From assembly GCF_009379765.1 (NCBI RefSeq), contig NZ_WHTD01000087.1, positions 1 through 33,893 on the forward strand: a DNA stretch of 33,893 nt, in the 5' to 3' direction. The DNA comes from Actinophytocola sp. GTDB taxonomy: Bacteria; Actinomycetota; Actinomycetes; Mycobacteriales; Pseudonocardiaceae. The notes beneath the pieces were generated by a model, which was not told the DNA's origin, made no database searches, and worked only from the letters and a program-made list of their open reading frames with translations. Position 1 is the first letter of the stretch; each line of letters opens with the position of its first letter. The position numbers were made by a program, and so were the translations under genes. Shown here piece after piece: positions 8,340-16,220 of this stretch.

Positions 8340-9787
8340 ACGAGATCGGCCAGGATGGCCCGCAGGTCGTCGATCGAGCGCAGGGCCGCGGCCTTGGTCG
8401 GCGCGTACCTCGCGGTGGTGTCCCACCCGGTGCCGTAGCACCAGCTGAGGCTGTCCACCACGCACTCGGCCTCGACCTGGGGCGCGTTGAGCACGAACCC
8501 GACACCGTGGTTGCGCAGCAGCCACGAGTTGCGGAACGCGCCGGTCGAGTTGACGATCGCGTCGTACCCCGGCGTGCCGGGCGGGTAGCCGGCGTAGGTC
8601 GCCGTGTGCGCGAGCACCTCGTCGGCCGACCTGCCCGGGTACAGCCGCTCGGCCGTCTCGGTCGTTCTCGCCAGGTCGAAGGTCGGCTCCTGCACCGCGG
8701 AGATGCCGACCTGCCAACAACATTCGGGCGCGCACGACTCCAGCGGGCCGAGCCGCCGGTTGTCGCAGTGGGAGAACTCGTGCGGGTTGTCCAGCCCCAG
8801 CACGCCCTCCTTCAGCGACCACCAGGTCACCGACGCGGCCGCGTCGAGGTCGCCACCGATCCGGGGCACGGTGTTGTCGGCGATCCAGCGCACGTTCGCC
8901 GCTTCCGCTTCGGTGAGCCGGTTTCCGTTCACGGTGAGCTCGGCCGGCGGGTCGGCCGGCGGCTCCGCGGGTGTCTCGGACAGGGGCGTCGGCGACACGA
9001 CCGCGTAGACGTCGCCCGGCTCGTGGGTCGTCGCGTTTCCGGGAAGGAACGGGCCGACCCGGGCCACCGAGCTCGCGTAGTTCCCGTCGATCGTCTCGAT
9101 GCTCCCGTCGCCGTGCACCGCCACCACGATGCCGACGTGCAGCGAGGTGCCGGGGTCGGACGGACCGGTCCCGAACAGCACCGCGTCGCCGGCGGTGATT
9201 CCCGCGTAGCCGTCCCGAACCAGGCCGCGGTCCACGGCCCAGTGGTAGAAGTCACCGGTGAACCCGTTGGCGCCGAACATGTCCAGCACGCCGGCGGCCC
9301 GCCACACCCAGTTCACGAAGTACTGGCACCACGCGTCCGACGGGTCGCCCTGGCCGGGATGGTAGGACCAGCCATCGGTGCTGCCCAGCTCACCCGCGGC
9401 GATGTCCACGATCCGGTCCCGGATGTCACCGGACGGCGGCGGCGGTTCCGCACCGTCGCATTCGGACAGATCGGGATGCCGCCCGTCGTAGCCGGTGTAG
9501 AGGTAGCGGTCGGAGACATAGCCCCCGTGGTCCGGCAGGTAGTCCCACAACGCGGTCCCGTCGACCACCGTGCCCTCGGTCTGGCACTCGATCCCGACCT
9601 CGGTGCCCTCCGCGAGCTGACCGACGACCTCGTGTCCCGTACCCGGACCGGACCGGACGAACAGCGGCTCCCCGCCGGTGTCCCAGACCGGAGCGGTCAC
9701 CAGGCCGGCGGCCCAGGCGGGCGCGACCACGCCGGCAGCGACCAGGGCCGCGATCGCGACGGCGAGCAGGGCCCTACGCGCGATCAC
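8336..9787 (-). CDS. Secreted CHAP hydrolase with an extra C-terminal lysozyme-like domain
   Basis: A 483-residue exported protein. It has a signal peptide (basic start, hydrophobic 6-22, likely cleavage after APAWA) and an SH3-like domain (about 28-110). A CHAP domain (about 120-265) has the catalytic Cys154 in DAWCQYFVNWVW and His217 in SLHVGIVV. After a Pro-rich linker (271-282), residues 283-480 form an additional domain with TWWSLKEGVLGL (Glu327), several Cys and ECCWQVGIS. A Glu followed by a QVGIS-like strand is reminiscent of lysozyme/transglycosylase folds, so a bifunctional peptidoglycan hydrolase is plausible but unproven. The GTG start overlaps the TGA of the paralogue upstream. 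Its TAG stop lies inside the repeat end of the 169-bp element. Confidence 0.87.
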   Translation of the reverse strand: MIARRALLAVAIAALVAAGVVAPAWAAGLVTAPVWDTGGEPLFVRSGPGTGHEVVGQLAEGTEVGIECQTEGTVVDGTALWDYLPDHGGYVSDRYLYTGYDGRHPDLSECDGAEPPPPSGDIRDRIVDIAAGELGSTDGWSYHPGQGDPSDAWCQYFVNWVWRAAGVLDMFGANGFTGDFYHWAVDRGLVRDGYAGITAGDAVLFGTGPSDPGTSLHVGIVVAVHGDGSIETIDGNYASSVARVGPFLPGNATTHEPGDVYAVVSPTPLSETPAEPPADPPAELTVNGNRLTEAEAANVRWIADNTVPRIGGDLDAAASVTWWSLKEGVLGLDNPHEFSHCDNRRLGPLESCAPECCWQVGISAVQEPTFDLARTTETAERLYPGRSADEVLAHTATYAGYPPGTPGYDAIVNSTGAFRNSWLLRNHGVGFVLNAPQVEAECVVDSLSWCYGTGWDTTARYAPTKAAALRSIDDLRAILADLV

Positions 9788-10590
9788 CGGGCACCGCCGG
9801 GCGGCGACACGACGGCGTAGACGTTCTCCGGCTCCGGCGGGTGCGCGGCCCACGGGTAGGTCGGGCCGACCTTGTGCACCGCGTTGACGCCGTTGCGGGT
9901 GTAGTTGCCGTCGATCGTGGTGAACGAGCCGTCCGCGTGGGTCTCGATCACGACGGCGACGTGCCGGCCGGTGTCCGCGTGCGTCGGGCCGGTGCCGAAC
10001 AGCACCGCGTCGCCGACCCTGATGTCCGCCCACCCGTCGCGGGTCAAGCCGCGGTCCTTGCCCCAGTGGTAGAAGTCGCCGGTGAAGTAGGTGTCGTTCA
10101 TGTCCTCGACGCCGGCGCCGCGCCACACCCAGTTCACGAAGTACTGGCACCAGTCGTGGTCGGCCGGCGCGCCGTACCTGCTCTTGTCCGTGTTGCCGAG
10201 CTCGCCCCACGCGAGGTCGACGATCCGGTCGCGGATGTCCGACGACGGCGGCGGTTCCGCACCGTCGCATTCGGACAGATCGGGATGCCGCCCGTCGTAG
10301 CCGGTGTACAGGTAGGCGTCCGACGCGTAGCCGTCGAGCGAGGGCAGGTAGTCCCACAGCCCGGTGCCGTCGACCATCTCGCCGTCGTCCTGGCAGGAGA
10401 TGGTCACATGCTGGTCGGGACCGAGCTGATCCACGACGCCGTAGCCGGTGCCCGGGCCGGACCGCACCATCAGCTGCTGGCCCTCGGTCCCGAACACGTA
10501 CGCGTCGACGGTCGCCGCCGACGCCGGTACCGCCAACCCGACGGTCAGCGCGGCGGCGCCGAGTAAGCCGGCAGCAGCTTTTCTCAACAT
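9784..10590 (-). CDS. Secreted SH3-CHAP peptidoglycan hydrolase
   Basis: A 268-residue exported protein. Its signal peptide ends near VPASA-A (residue 25), followed by an SH3-like domain (about 28-100). A CHAP amidase/endopeptidase domain (115-262) has Cys148 in HDWCQYFVNWVW and His210 in RHVAVV. Cleavage of cell-wall peptides is the usual CHAP activity. The ATG at 10590 is preferred over the GTG at 10593 because AGGAGG lies six bases upstream of it. The protein is a clear tandem paralogue of its downstream neighbour (shared LYTGYDGRHPDLSECDGAEP, NWVWR, TGDFYHW and GDAVLFGTGP) and overlaps it by four bases. The MarR gene is divergent. Confidence 0.92.
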   Translation of the reverse strand: MLRKAAAGLLGAAALTVGLAVPASAATVDAYVFGTEGQQLMVRSGPGTGYGVVDQLGPDQHVTISCQDDGEMVDGTGLWDYLPSLDGYASDAYLYTGYDGRHPDLSECDGAEPPPSSDIRDRIVDLAWGELGNTDKSRYGAPADHDWCQYFVNWVWRGAGVEDMNDTYFTGDFYHWGKDRGLTRDGWADIRVGDAVLFGTGPTHADTGRHVAVVIETHADGSFTTIDGNYTRNGVNAVHKVGPTYPWAAHPPEPENVYAVVSPPGGAR

Positions 10591-10654
10591 CACAGTCCTC
10601 CTCGGACTCGAGTGCAGGGTTTTCTCGTGCGTCTCCGGAGGAAAGCGACGTTAA

Positions 10655-10702
10655 CGGATAGTCCGAAGTCGTAGCAAGTAATCCGATCCAGTACTATTCG
10701 AA
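10655..10702. promoter_or_regulatory. Divergent promoter region with candidate MarR operator
   Basis: The 128-bp space between the CHAP operon and the MarR gene is locally AT-rich. It holds CGGATAGTCCG (10655-10665), an inverted repeat CGGA-TAG-TCCG. AGTACTATTCGAA (10690-10702) on the opposite strand reads TTCGAATAGTACT and shares the GNATAGTNC core. Two such copies in a divergent promoter suit a MarR dimer. This is a sequence-pattern inference only. Confidence 0.45.
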
Positions 10703-10718
10703 TGCAAAGGAGGTGGCC

Positions 10719-11282
10719 GTGCCGGACGAGACCGATGCCCTCGTGGAGCAGTGGGTCCAGGCGGTGCCCCAGATCGACCCGCGAGTGGAGCGAATCGTGG
10801 ACCGCCTGCTGATCAGCGCCAAGTACCTCGAGCGCCTCGCGGCCAGCCTCTCCGCCCCGCACGACCTGCAGCTCGCCGACTACGAGATCCTCGCCCGGCT
10901 CTACTGGGTCGGCCCGCCGCACCGGCTGCGGCCGTCCCAGCTCGCCGCCGGCACGCTCGCCCCGGCCACCAGCGTCACCAGCAGGCTGGACCGCCTGCAG
11001 AAGCGCGGCATGCTCGAGCGCGTCGCCGACCCCAAGGACCGCCGGGTGCTCGCCGCCGAGCTGACCGCCGACGGGCGAACACTGTTCGAGCAGATCGTGG
11101 CGGAGCAGGCCAAGGCCGAGCGTGCCATCTTCGACCAGCTCGACGCCGATCAGCTCAGCGCGCTCGACGCCGGGCTACGCGCGCTCATGACCGTGCTCGG
11201 TGACCGCCTCGGGCCCGCGCCGCGCCGGGTGAGCCTCGCGCTCTCCGAAGAGGACGGTCAGGCGATCAGGCCGCCGCGGTAG
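10719..11282 (+). CDS. MarR-family transcriptional regulator
   Basis: A 187-residue winged-helix regulator. The helices LADYEILARLYW and QLAAGTLAPATSVTSRLDRL form the helix-turn-helix. The wing has the family signature DPKDRRVLAAELTADG. The GTG at 10719 is chosen over the GTG at 10713 because the strong GGAGG (10709-10713) leaves five bases before it but would overlap the earlier codon. The gene is divergent from the two secreted CHAP hydrolases, which are its obvious candidate targets. Its last 25 bases overlap the convergent NarL-type regulator. The ligand is unknown. Confidence 0.92.
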   Translation: MPDETDALVEQWVQAVPQIDPRVERIVDRLLISAKYLERLAASLSAPHDLQLADYEILARLYWVGPPHRLRPSQLAAGTLAPATSVTSRLDRLQKRGMLERVADPKDRRVLAAELTADGRTLFEQIVAEQAKAERAIFDQLDADQLSALDAGLRALMTVLGDRLGPAPRRVSLALSEEDGQAIRPPR

Positions 11283-11905
11283 GCGACCAGCGCCGCCTGC
11301 ACCCGGTTGACCGCGCCGATCTTGCCGAGCACGGCGGACACGTAACCCTTGACCGTGGCCTCGGACAGGTGCAGCGCGCTGCCGATCTCCGCATTGGACA
11401 TTCCCTGCCCGATGAGCGCGACGACCTCACGCTCCCGGTCGGACAACGACGCCAGCAGCCGGCGCGCGGGCTCGGCGGCCCGCTCACCGTCCGCGACCGC
11501 GGACAGCACCCGTGCGGCGACCTTGGGGTCGAGCACAGCACCGCCGCGGGCGAGATCGCGCACCGCCTTGACCAGCACGGCCGGCTCGGTGTCCTTGAGC
11601 AGGAAGCCGCTCGCGCCGATGCGCAACGCCTCCTGGACGTACTCGTCGACGTCGAACGTGGTGAGCATGGCGACGACCGGCGGCTCCGGCAGGCTGCGGA
11701 GCCTGCGGAGCGCGACGATGCCGTCTGCCGACCGCATCCTGATGTCGAGCAGCACCACGTGTGGACGGTGCTGGCGAGCCAGATCGGCCACGTACAGCCC
11801 GTCGTCGCACTCCGCGACGACCTCTATGTCACCGGCGCTGGTCAGTATTGTGCGGAGTCCTGAGCGGACGAGATCTTCGTCGTCCGCGAGAAGCACCTTG
11901 ATCAC
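11258..11905 (-). CDS. NarL/FixJ-family response regulator without an adjacent kinase
   Basis: A 215-residue regulator. The receiver domain has the acidic pocket ADDED (7-11), phosphoacceptor Asp54 (VLLDIRM) and Lys in FLLKDTEP. A C-terminal LuxR-type HTH (about 147-212) reads SDREREVVALIGQGMSNAEI, then SEATVKGYVSAVLGKIG. The start is GTG 11905. No histidine kinase lies next to it, although most relatives pair with a NarX/DesK-like kinase. The next upstream same-strand genes are the ABC exporter pair, 103 bp away. Its 3' end overlaps the convergent marR by 25 bases. The 103-bp gap holds nothing identified. Confidence 0.94.
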   Translation of the reverse strand: MIKVLLADDEDLVRSGLRTILTSAGDIEVVAECDDGLYVADLARQHRPHVVLLDIRMRSADGIVALRRLRSLPEPPVVAMLTTFDVDEYVQEALRIGASGFLLKDTEPAVLVKAVRDLARGGAVLDPKVAARVLSAVADGERAAEPARRLLASLSDREREVVALIGQGMSNAEIGSALHLSEATVKGYVSAVLGKIGAVNRVQAALVAYRGGLIA

Positions 11906-12008
11906 GAACGCCTCCCCGACAGTGGGCGGTCATGCGCGGGCTTTCCGACGCGGCGGCCTTGAAAGCGCTACCACGGACAGATCCTACCTGCTCGCAGCGA
12001 GTGACAGG

Positions 12009-13217
12009 TCACACCGTGCGAAGGGCATCCTTGAGCTTGACCCGCGCGCCGCTGCGCATGACCGCGTTCGCGTAGATCCGGCCGGCGAGCCAGACCAGCG
12101 CCGGGATCAGCGCCACGACCAGGCCGACGGACACGACCTGCTCCCACACCGGCACGCCGCCCATGGCCAGCCGGATCGGCATCAGCGTCGGCGCGAACAC
12201 CGGGATGATCGACAGCACCCCGGCGAGCGCGTTGTCCGGATCGGACGGCAGCACCGAGATGCCGATGACGTAGCCGACGACCACGAACATCAGCGCGGGC
12301 GAGATCACGCCGCCGACATCCTCCTGCCGCGACACGAGCGCGCCGAGCCCGGCGAACACCAGCGAGTACATGAGGAAGCCGAGCAGGTACCAGACCACGA
12401 CCCAGACGACCGTGCCGACGGCCGCGGTGACCGAGATCGTCAGCACGTCGAGCGCCAGCGCCGCGGCTATGCCGACACCGCCGATCACCACCATCTGCAC
12501 CAGCCCGACCAGGCCGATGCCGAGCACCTTTCCGGCCATGAGCTGCCACGGCCGGATCGTGGACAGGAGCAGCTCGACCACCCGGCTGGACTTCTCCTCG
12601 ACCACGCCCTGGGCCACCATCTGCCCGTTGAGCAGCAGCGACATGTAGATCAGGATGCCGGCGATGATGCCCAGCACGAGCTGCTGGCCGTTGTACGGGA
12701 ACGGTTCCTCGAGCGGCTCGACGTCGACCTTCGCGTTCGCGACGGCCTGGCCGACCTGCGCCGGGTCGCCGTCGAGCTCGGTGATCTGCTGGTTGAGCAC
12801 GAGCTGGCTCGCGAGCACGTTGAGCGAGTTGCGCAGGTTGTCGTCGAGGTCCTTCTTGACCACGACGCGCACCGTCGAGCCGTCGCCGACCAGCAGCGCG
12901 TCGAGCGACTCGTCGGCCACCTGGTCGCGGCCGGCCCGCTCGCTGTCGACGGTCTTCGTGTCGAGGTTCTCGCCGATGGAGGCGGCGGCGGCCTTGAGCG
13001 GCTGGGCGAGCGCGGAGTTCTGCTCGGTGAAGCCGACGGTGGCGTCCGAGCCGCCGCCGACGGACTTCATGACCAGTGCGAAGCCGACGAGCAGCACCAG
13101 CGTGGCGATCGTCGTGATGATGAACGCCTTGGAGCGCATCTTGGTGTTGATCTCACGGCCGGCGACGAGGCTGACCGCCTGCCACGTTCCCAACTGGACA
13201 TTCGGCTGCTCGTTCAC
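12009..13217 (-). CDS. ABC-2 type exporter permease (NatB-like)
   Basis: A 402-residue permease. The first membrane segment (about 28-48, IITTIATLVLLVGFALVMKS) is followed by an extracellular loop of ~150 residues and then five or more membrane segments, the ABC-2/NatB layout. VEEKSSRVVELLLSTIRPWQLMAGK is the conserved cytoplasmic loop that couples to the ATPase. The start is GTG 13217, which overlaps the stop of a repeat-encoded mini-ORF (GTGA). The partner ATPase lies immediately upstream. Relatives export sodium or antibiotics; the substrate here is unknown. Confidence 0.92.
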   Translation of the reverse strand: MNEQPNVQLGTWQAVSLVAGREINTKMRSKAFIITTIATLVLLVGFALVMKSVGGGSDATVGFTEQNSALAQPLKAAAASIGENLDTKTVDSERAGRDQVADESLDALLVGDGSTVRVVVKKDLDDNLRNSLNVLASQLVLNQQITELDGDPAQVGQAVANAKVDVEPLEEPFPYNGQQLVLGIIAGILIYMSLLLNGQMVAQGVVEEKSSRVVELLLSTIRPWQLMAGKVLGIGLVGLVQMVVIGGVGIAAALALDVLTISVTAAVGTVVWVVVWYLLGFLMYSLVFAGLGALVSRQEDVGGVISPALMFVVVGYVIGISVLPSDPDNALAGVLSIIPVFAPTLMPIRLAMGGVPVWEQVVSVGLVVALIPALVWLAGRIYANAVMRSGARVKLKDALRTV

Positions 13218-13347
13218 GCCGTCACCTCGCAGGCTCGCTGACGCCCCAGTGCCCATGACTCGCTCGCAAGCTCGCTCACGCCGCCACCTCGCAGGCTCGC
13301 TGACGCCCCAGTGCCCATGATTCGCTCGCACGCTCGCTCACGCCGCC
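13214..13347 (-). repeat. 62-bp tandem repeat (two copies), MIRU-like, encoding chained mini-ORFs
   Basis: Two 62-bp units (13224-13285 and 13286-13347) differ at only a few bases. Read on the minus strand, each holds a 21-codon ORF starting GTGAGCGAG and ending GCGTGA (13276-13341 and 13214-13279), encoding MSE-R/L-ASESWALGRQRACEV. The first GTG overlaps the ATPase stop, each mini-ORF stop overlaps the next GTG, and the second overlaps the permease start. The unit length equals 22 codons minus the four-base overlap. This is how mycobacterial interspersed repetitive units (MIRU) insert at stop-start overlaps, although the sequence itself looks unrelated. The units were probably inserted into an original GTGA junction and then duplicated. 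Confidence 0.85.
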
Positions 13348-14249
13348 TGCTCCTGCGTCACGACGGTGCGGTAGAGCTCGGTGAGGGAGGGCCGGCGGCG
13401 GCTGAACTCGGTGACCGGGCCGGTGGCGAGCGCCGCGCGCAGCACCTCCTGGTCGTCCGCGCCGTCGCCGAGCTCGAGGACCGTGCGGCCGCCCTCGTGG
13501 CCGCGCACCGTGACGCCGGCGAGCCCGGCCGCCCAGCCCAGCCGCGCGTTCGGAACTTCGACGATCATCTCGACGGCGCCGCCGGAGCGCAGCTCGTCGA
13601 CCGTGCCGACGGTCACCATCTGTCCACTTCGGATGATGCCGACCCGGTGGCACAGCCGCTCGACGAGCTCGAGCTGGTGGCTGGAGAAGACGACCGGAAT
13701 GCCCGCGGATGCCTTGTCCTGCAGGACCTTGCTCATCACCTCGACCGCGATCGGGTCGAGACCGGAGAACGGCTCGTCGAGCACGAGGATGCTGGGGTTG
13801 TGGATGAGCGCGGCGGCGAGCTGGACACGCTGCTGGTTGCCCAGGCTGAGCTTCTGGACCTCGTCGTCGCGCCGGGCGGCGACGCCCAGTCGTTCGGTCC
13901 AGTCCTCCATGGACTGTCTGGCGGCCGCGGTCGACAAGCCGTGCAGGCGCGCGAGGTAAACCAGTTGCTCGCCCACCTTCATCTTCGGGTAAAGGCCGCG
14001 CTCCTCGGGCATGTAGCCGATGTGGCGCCGGGTGTCGAGGGTGACCCGCTCGCCGTCGAAGCGGACCTCGCCCGCGTCTGCGGCGAGCACCCCGAGCGCG
14101 ATGCGCATCGTCGTGGTCTTGCCCGCGCCGTTGCTGCCGACGAAGCCGAACAGCTCTCCTGCCCGAACGTCGAATGTGGTTTCCCGCAAGGCGATCACGT
14201 CGCCGAATCGCTTGGAGATGCCGTCGATCTCCAGCCGCCCGTCACCCAC
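13338..14249 (-). CDS. ABC exporter ATPase (NatA-like)
   Basis: A 303-residue ATPase. It has Walker A GSNGAGKTT (38-46), Q-loop region YMPEERGLYP (79-88), signature LSLGNQQRV (134-142, a NatA-type variant of LSGGQ), Walker B ILVLDEP (154-160) and the switch His in FSSHQ. A ~80-residue C-terminal extension follows, as in many ABC-2 exporter ATPases. The start GTG 14249 has GGAGGAG seven bases upstream. The neighbouring permease is its partner. In between lie two copies of the 62-bp repeat, so the pair is now joined through two mini-ORFs. Confidence 0.94.
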   Translation of the reverse strand: MGDGRLEIDGISKRFGDVIALRETTFDVRAGELFGFVGSNGAGKTTTMRIALGVLAADAGEVRFDGERVTLDTRRHIGYMPEERGLYPKMKVGEQLVYLARLHGLSTAAARQSMEDWTERLGVAARRDDEVQKLSLGNQQRVQLAAALIHNPSILVLDEPFSGLDPIAVEVMSKVLQDKASAGIPVVFSSHQLELVERLCHRVGIIRSGQMVTVGTVDELRSGGAVEMIVEVPNARLGWAAGLAGVTVRGHEGGRTVLELGDGADDQEVLRAALATGPVTEFSRRRPSLTELYRTVVTQEQAA

Positions 14250-14297
14250 AGTCAGGCTCCTCCCCTTGTGCAGCGCTGCGGGGGGACCCTACTGCGT

Positions 14298-14981
14298 TCA
14301 CTTCTTGTGCAGCGAGCCGATACTGAACGCGATGCCGTGGTCGTCCCGGCAGGCCGCGTGGCTGCCGGCCTGGTTGGGCTGCGCGGGTCCCGCCGTGCCG
14401 CCCGCGGCGCGAATCCGGTCCGCCGCGTTTTCGATGTCGGCGACCTGGAAGTAGAGATCGGTCGGCCCGGGACGGCTCACGAACAGGCCGCCCGGTGGCG
14501 CGATGTTGACGATGTTGTAGCCGTTCTCGTGGGTGCCGGGGGTGAGCTCCCAGCCGAGCAGCGCGATGTGGAAGGCCTTCGCGTCGTCGTCGGCGACGGG
14601 CTGGACGAAGTAGAAGAGGTCGCCGATGCCGCATTCGGGGTCGTCGTCCCGGTAGCCGGCGGCGGGCTGCCAGAGCTCGAGGGCACCGCCGCGGCCGTCC
14701 TCGACATGCGCGCTCCAGCCGGACTCGGACCGCGTGGGCTCGCCGGCCGTGCCGCCACGTTCGCGTGCCTCGGCGACGGAGTGCTCGATGTCCGCGACGA
14801 CGAACGACGGCCCGATGTGCGGCTCGGTGTGTGGCTCGCCCTTGGTGATCCCGCCGGCCGGCGAGGAGCCGTCGATGTGGTGGTAGTCCCCATTGGACGC
14901 GAAGGTCCAACCGAAGACGGCGTGGTAGAAGTCCTTGGCGCGGCCCGGGTCCGGGACGTGGATGGCGAAGTAGCCGAGCAT
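14298..14981 (-). CDS. VOC-superfamily (glyoxalase-like) protein
   Basis: A 227-residue protein built from two vicinal-oxygen-chelate modules. The first (about 1-105) begins MLGYFAIHVPDPGRAKDFYH and FGWTF. The second (about 115-222) has GDLFYFVQPV, KAFHIALLGWEL and TDLYFQVADIENAADRIRAAG. Relatives include glyoxalase/bleomycin-resistance-like and PhnB-type proteins; catalytic metal ligands are not obviously complete, so no reaction is assigned. It follows the SRPBCC gene by three bases with a GGAG nearby and is the third gene of the ArsR-led operon. Confidence 0.9.
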   Translation of the reverse strand: MLGYFAIHVPDPGRAKDFYHAVFGWTFASNGDYHHIDGSSPAGGITKGEPHTEPHIGPSFVVADIEHSVAEARERGGTAGEPTRSESGWSAHVEDGRGGALELWQPAAGYRDDDPECGIGDLFYFVQPVADDDAKAFHIALLGWELTPGTHENGYNIVNIAPPGGLFVSRPGPTDLYFQVADIENAADRIRAAGGTAGPAQPNQAGSHAACRDDHGIAFSIGSLHKK

Positions 14982-14984
14982 GTG

Positions 14985-15725
14985 TCACTCCGTTTCGTTG
15001 TCCGCCGGGGTCCACTGGTGCAGTGCCATCCGCCAGGCGCCGCCCTGCTGGACGAGGACCGTAGCGACCACAATGGACCGTGGCTTCCCGTCCGCGGTGT
15101 GCATCACGGTGGCGTGGTGGGCCAACACGGCGGTCGACTCTCCGATGTGGACGATCTTCGGCTCGGACAGGTCGTACTTGACGTAGGGCGGGTGGTCACC
15201 CATCGAGGCGATGCACTGTTGTTTGGTGTAGGTGTTGCGCGGGCCGGGGAAGATCAGCATGGCGTCGTCGGTGAGGTTGCGCTCGAAGAAGTCGACGTCG
15301 TCGGCGTTGATCGCGTCGAGGAACTCGCCGAGGCGGCCGAGCAGTGCGTGCTCGAGCGAGTGCCGCGCGAAGCCCGCCAGGACGCGCTGCCAGTGCCCCG
15401 GGTCGGGCGGCGTCCACCCGTAGTGGCGAAGCACGACCCGCGTGCCGGTGTCGGTCGCCTCGAACCGCACCTCGACCTCGGTCTGCTCGGCGCCGTAGGA
15501 GAAGACGAGGCGAGGTCCGGGCTCCCAGACCTTGACCCGTCCCACCTCGTGGTCGGCGTCGAGCACCCGCCCGCCGACGCCGGGCTCGAACTCGATGGCG
15601 CCGCCGGCTGTGCCCCAGAGGGAGCGGTCCTTGCGCCACCAGGCGCCGGTCTCCCGGGTGAAGACGTCGAAGGCGGCCGCGGGCTCGATCCCGACGTCGA
15701 CGGTCACGAAGGCCTCGTCGGTCAC
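14985..15725 (-). CDS. SRPBCC (AHSA1-like) domain fused to a SnoaL/DUF4440-like domain
   Basis: A 246-residue two-domain protein. Residues 1-130 follow the AHSA1/SRPBCC pattern: VTVDVGIEPAAAFDVFTRE, ...RVKVWEPGPRLVFSY and TRVVLRHYGW. Residues ~130-246 look like an NTF2-like (SnoaL/DUF4440) domain: DAINADDVDFFERNLTDDAM, HHATVMHTADGKPRSIVV and WRMALHQWTP. Both folds bind small hydrophobic ligands. The GTG start overlaps the ArsR stop (GTGA). ArsR plus SRPBCC pairs are common in actinobacteria; the fusion with an NTF2-like domain is less usual. The function is unknown. Confidence 0.87.
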   Translation of the reverse strand: MTDEAFVTVDVGIEPAAAFDVFTRETGAWWRKDRSLWGTAGGAIEFEPGVGGRVLDADHEVGRVKVWEPGPRLVFSYGAEQTEVEVRFEATDTGTRVVLRHYGWTPPDPGHWQRVLAGFARHSLEHALLGRLGEFLDAINADDVDFFERNLTDDAMLIFPGPRNTYTKQQCIASMGDHPPYVKYDLSEPKIVHIGESTAVLAHHATVMHTADGKPRSIVVATVLVQQGGAWRMALHQWTPADNETE

Positions 15726-16057
15726 CGCTCGTCCCCTTCTTTGTCGACGTGTGCGGCGAACGCACCCAACTGGTCGCCCCAGAACGCCTCGACCTGGTCG
15801 AGCCAGGCCCGGAGCGCGGTGAACGGCTCGGCCCGCAGCCGGTAGACGCGGACCCTGGCGTCCCCGTCGAGCGCCGCGGCCTCGACGAGCCCGGTGGCCC
15901 GGAGCACCCGGAGGTGCCGACTCATGGCCGGCCCCGACATGTCGACGGAGGAGGCGAGCTCGCCGGCCCGCCGAGGCCCGACCCGCAGCACGTCGACAAC
16001 CCGCCGCCGGGCCGGATCAGCCAACGCGGCGAGCACGTCGTCCAATTGAGTACCCAC
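15722..16057 (-). CDS. ArsR-family winged-helix repressor
   Basis: About 111 residues from the preferred GTG at 16057. LDDVLAALADPARRRVVDVL is the canonical ArsR start, and SGPAMSRHLRVLRATGLVEA is the recognition helix. RVYRLRAEPFTALRAWLDQ and FWGDQLGAF are typical of the SRPBCC-linked ArsR group without metal-binding Cys. Earlier in-frame starts (ATG 16078, GTG 16093) are less likely because 16078 falls inside a perfect palindrome that looks like the operator. The transcript may then be nearly leaderless. It is the first gene of the operon with the SRPBCC and VOC genes, which it presumably represses. Confidence 0.9.
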   Translation of the reverse strand: MGTQLDDVLAALADPARRRVVDVLRVGPRRAGELASSVDMSGPAMSRHLRVLRATGLVEAAALDGDARVRVYRLRAEPFTALRAWLDQVEAFWGDQLGAFAAHVDKEGDER

Positions 16058-16068
16058 ACCGGAAACTA

Positions 16069-16084
16069 TTAACGACATCGTTAA
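16069..16084. promoter_or_regulatory. Perfect palindrome, probable ArsR operator
   Basis: TTAACGA-CA-TCGTTAA is a perfect inverted repeat with 7-bp arms, 12 bp upstream of the preferred ArsR start and in an AT-rich pocket. The minus strand reads TTAATAGT just downstream, a possible -10. Autorepression by the ArsR protein is the natural reading. Confidence 0.65.
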
Positions 16085-16143
16085 GTATGTCAAGTCACCC
16101 CCCGACCCGCGGCCGGCACCCGCTACCCTTGTGCGCTGAGAGC

Positions 16144-16219
16144 GCCCTCGTAGCTCAGGGGATAGAGCGTCCGCCTCCTAAGCGGCAGGTCGCAGGTTCG
16201 AATCCTGCCGGGGGCACCA
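16144..16219 (+). tRNA. tRNA-Arg (anticodon CCU), CCA encoded
   Basis: The acceptor stem GCCCTCG pairs with CGGGGGC (one T-G). The D arm is GCTC...GAGC, the anticodon loop CTCCTAA gives CCU, the variable loop is AGGTC, and the T arm GCAGG-TTCGAAT-CCTGC is perfect. Discriminator A and an encoded CCA follow. A TACCCT about 15 bp upstream (16124-16129) may be its -10. tRNA genes are common integration sites, and the defence region begins directly downstream. Confidence 0.96.
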
Positions 16220-16220
16220 A

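Noticed and set aside
11349..13241. A 630-residue plus-strand frame over the NarL regulator and ABC permease
   Set aside because: It is antisense to two motif-complete genes and rich in Asp/His/Arg in the pattern of shadow frames.
13311..15845. An 844-residue plus-strand open frame across the ABC, VOC and SRPBCC genes
   Set aside because: It spans several well-supported minus-strand genes and their junctions and has a shadow-like composition.
16190..16219. Attachment-site duplicate of the tRNA 3' end within the window
   Set aside because: I found no second copy of the T-arm/acceptor sequence up to 33893.
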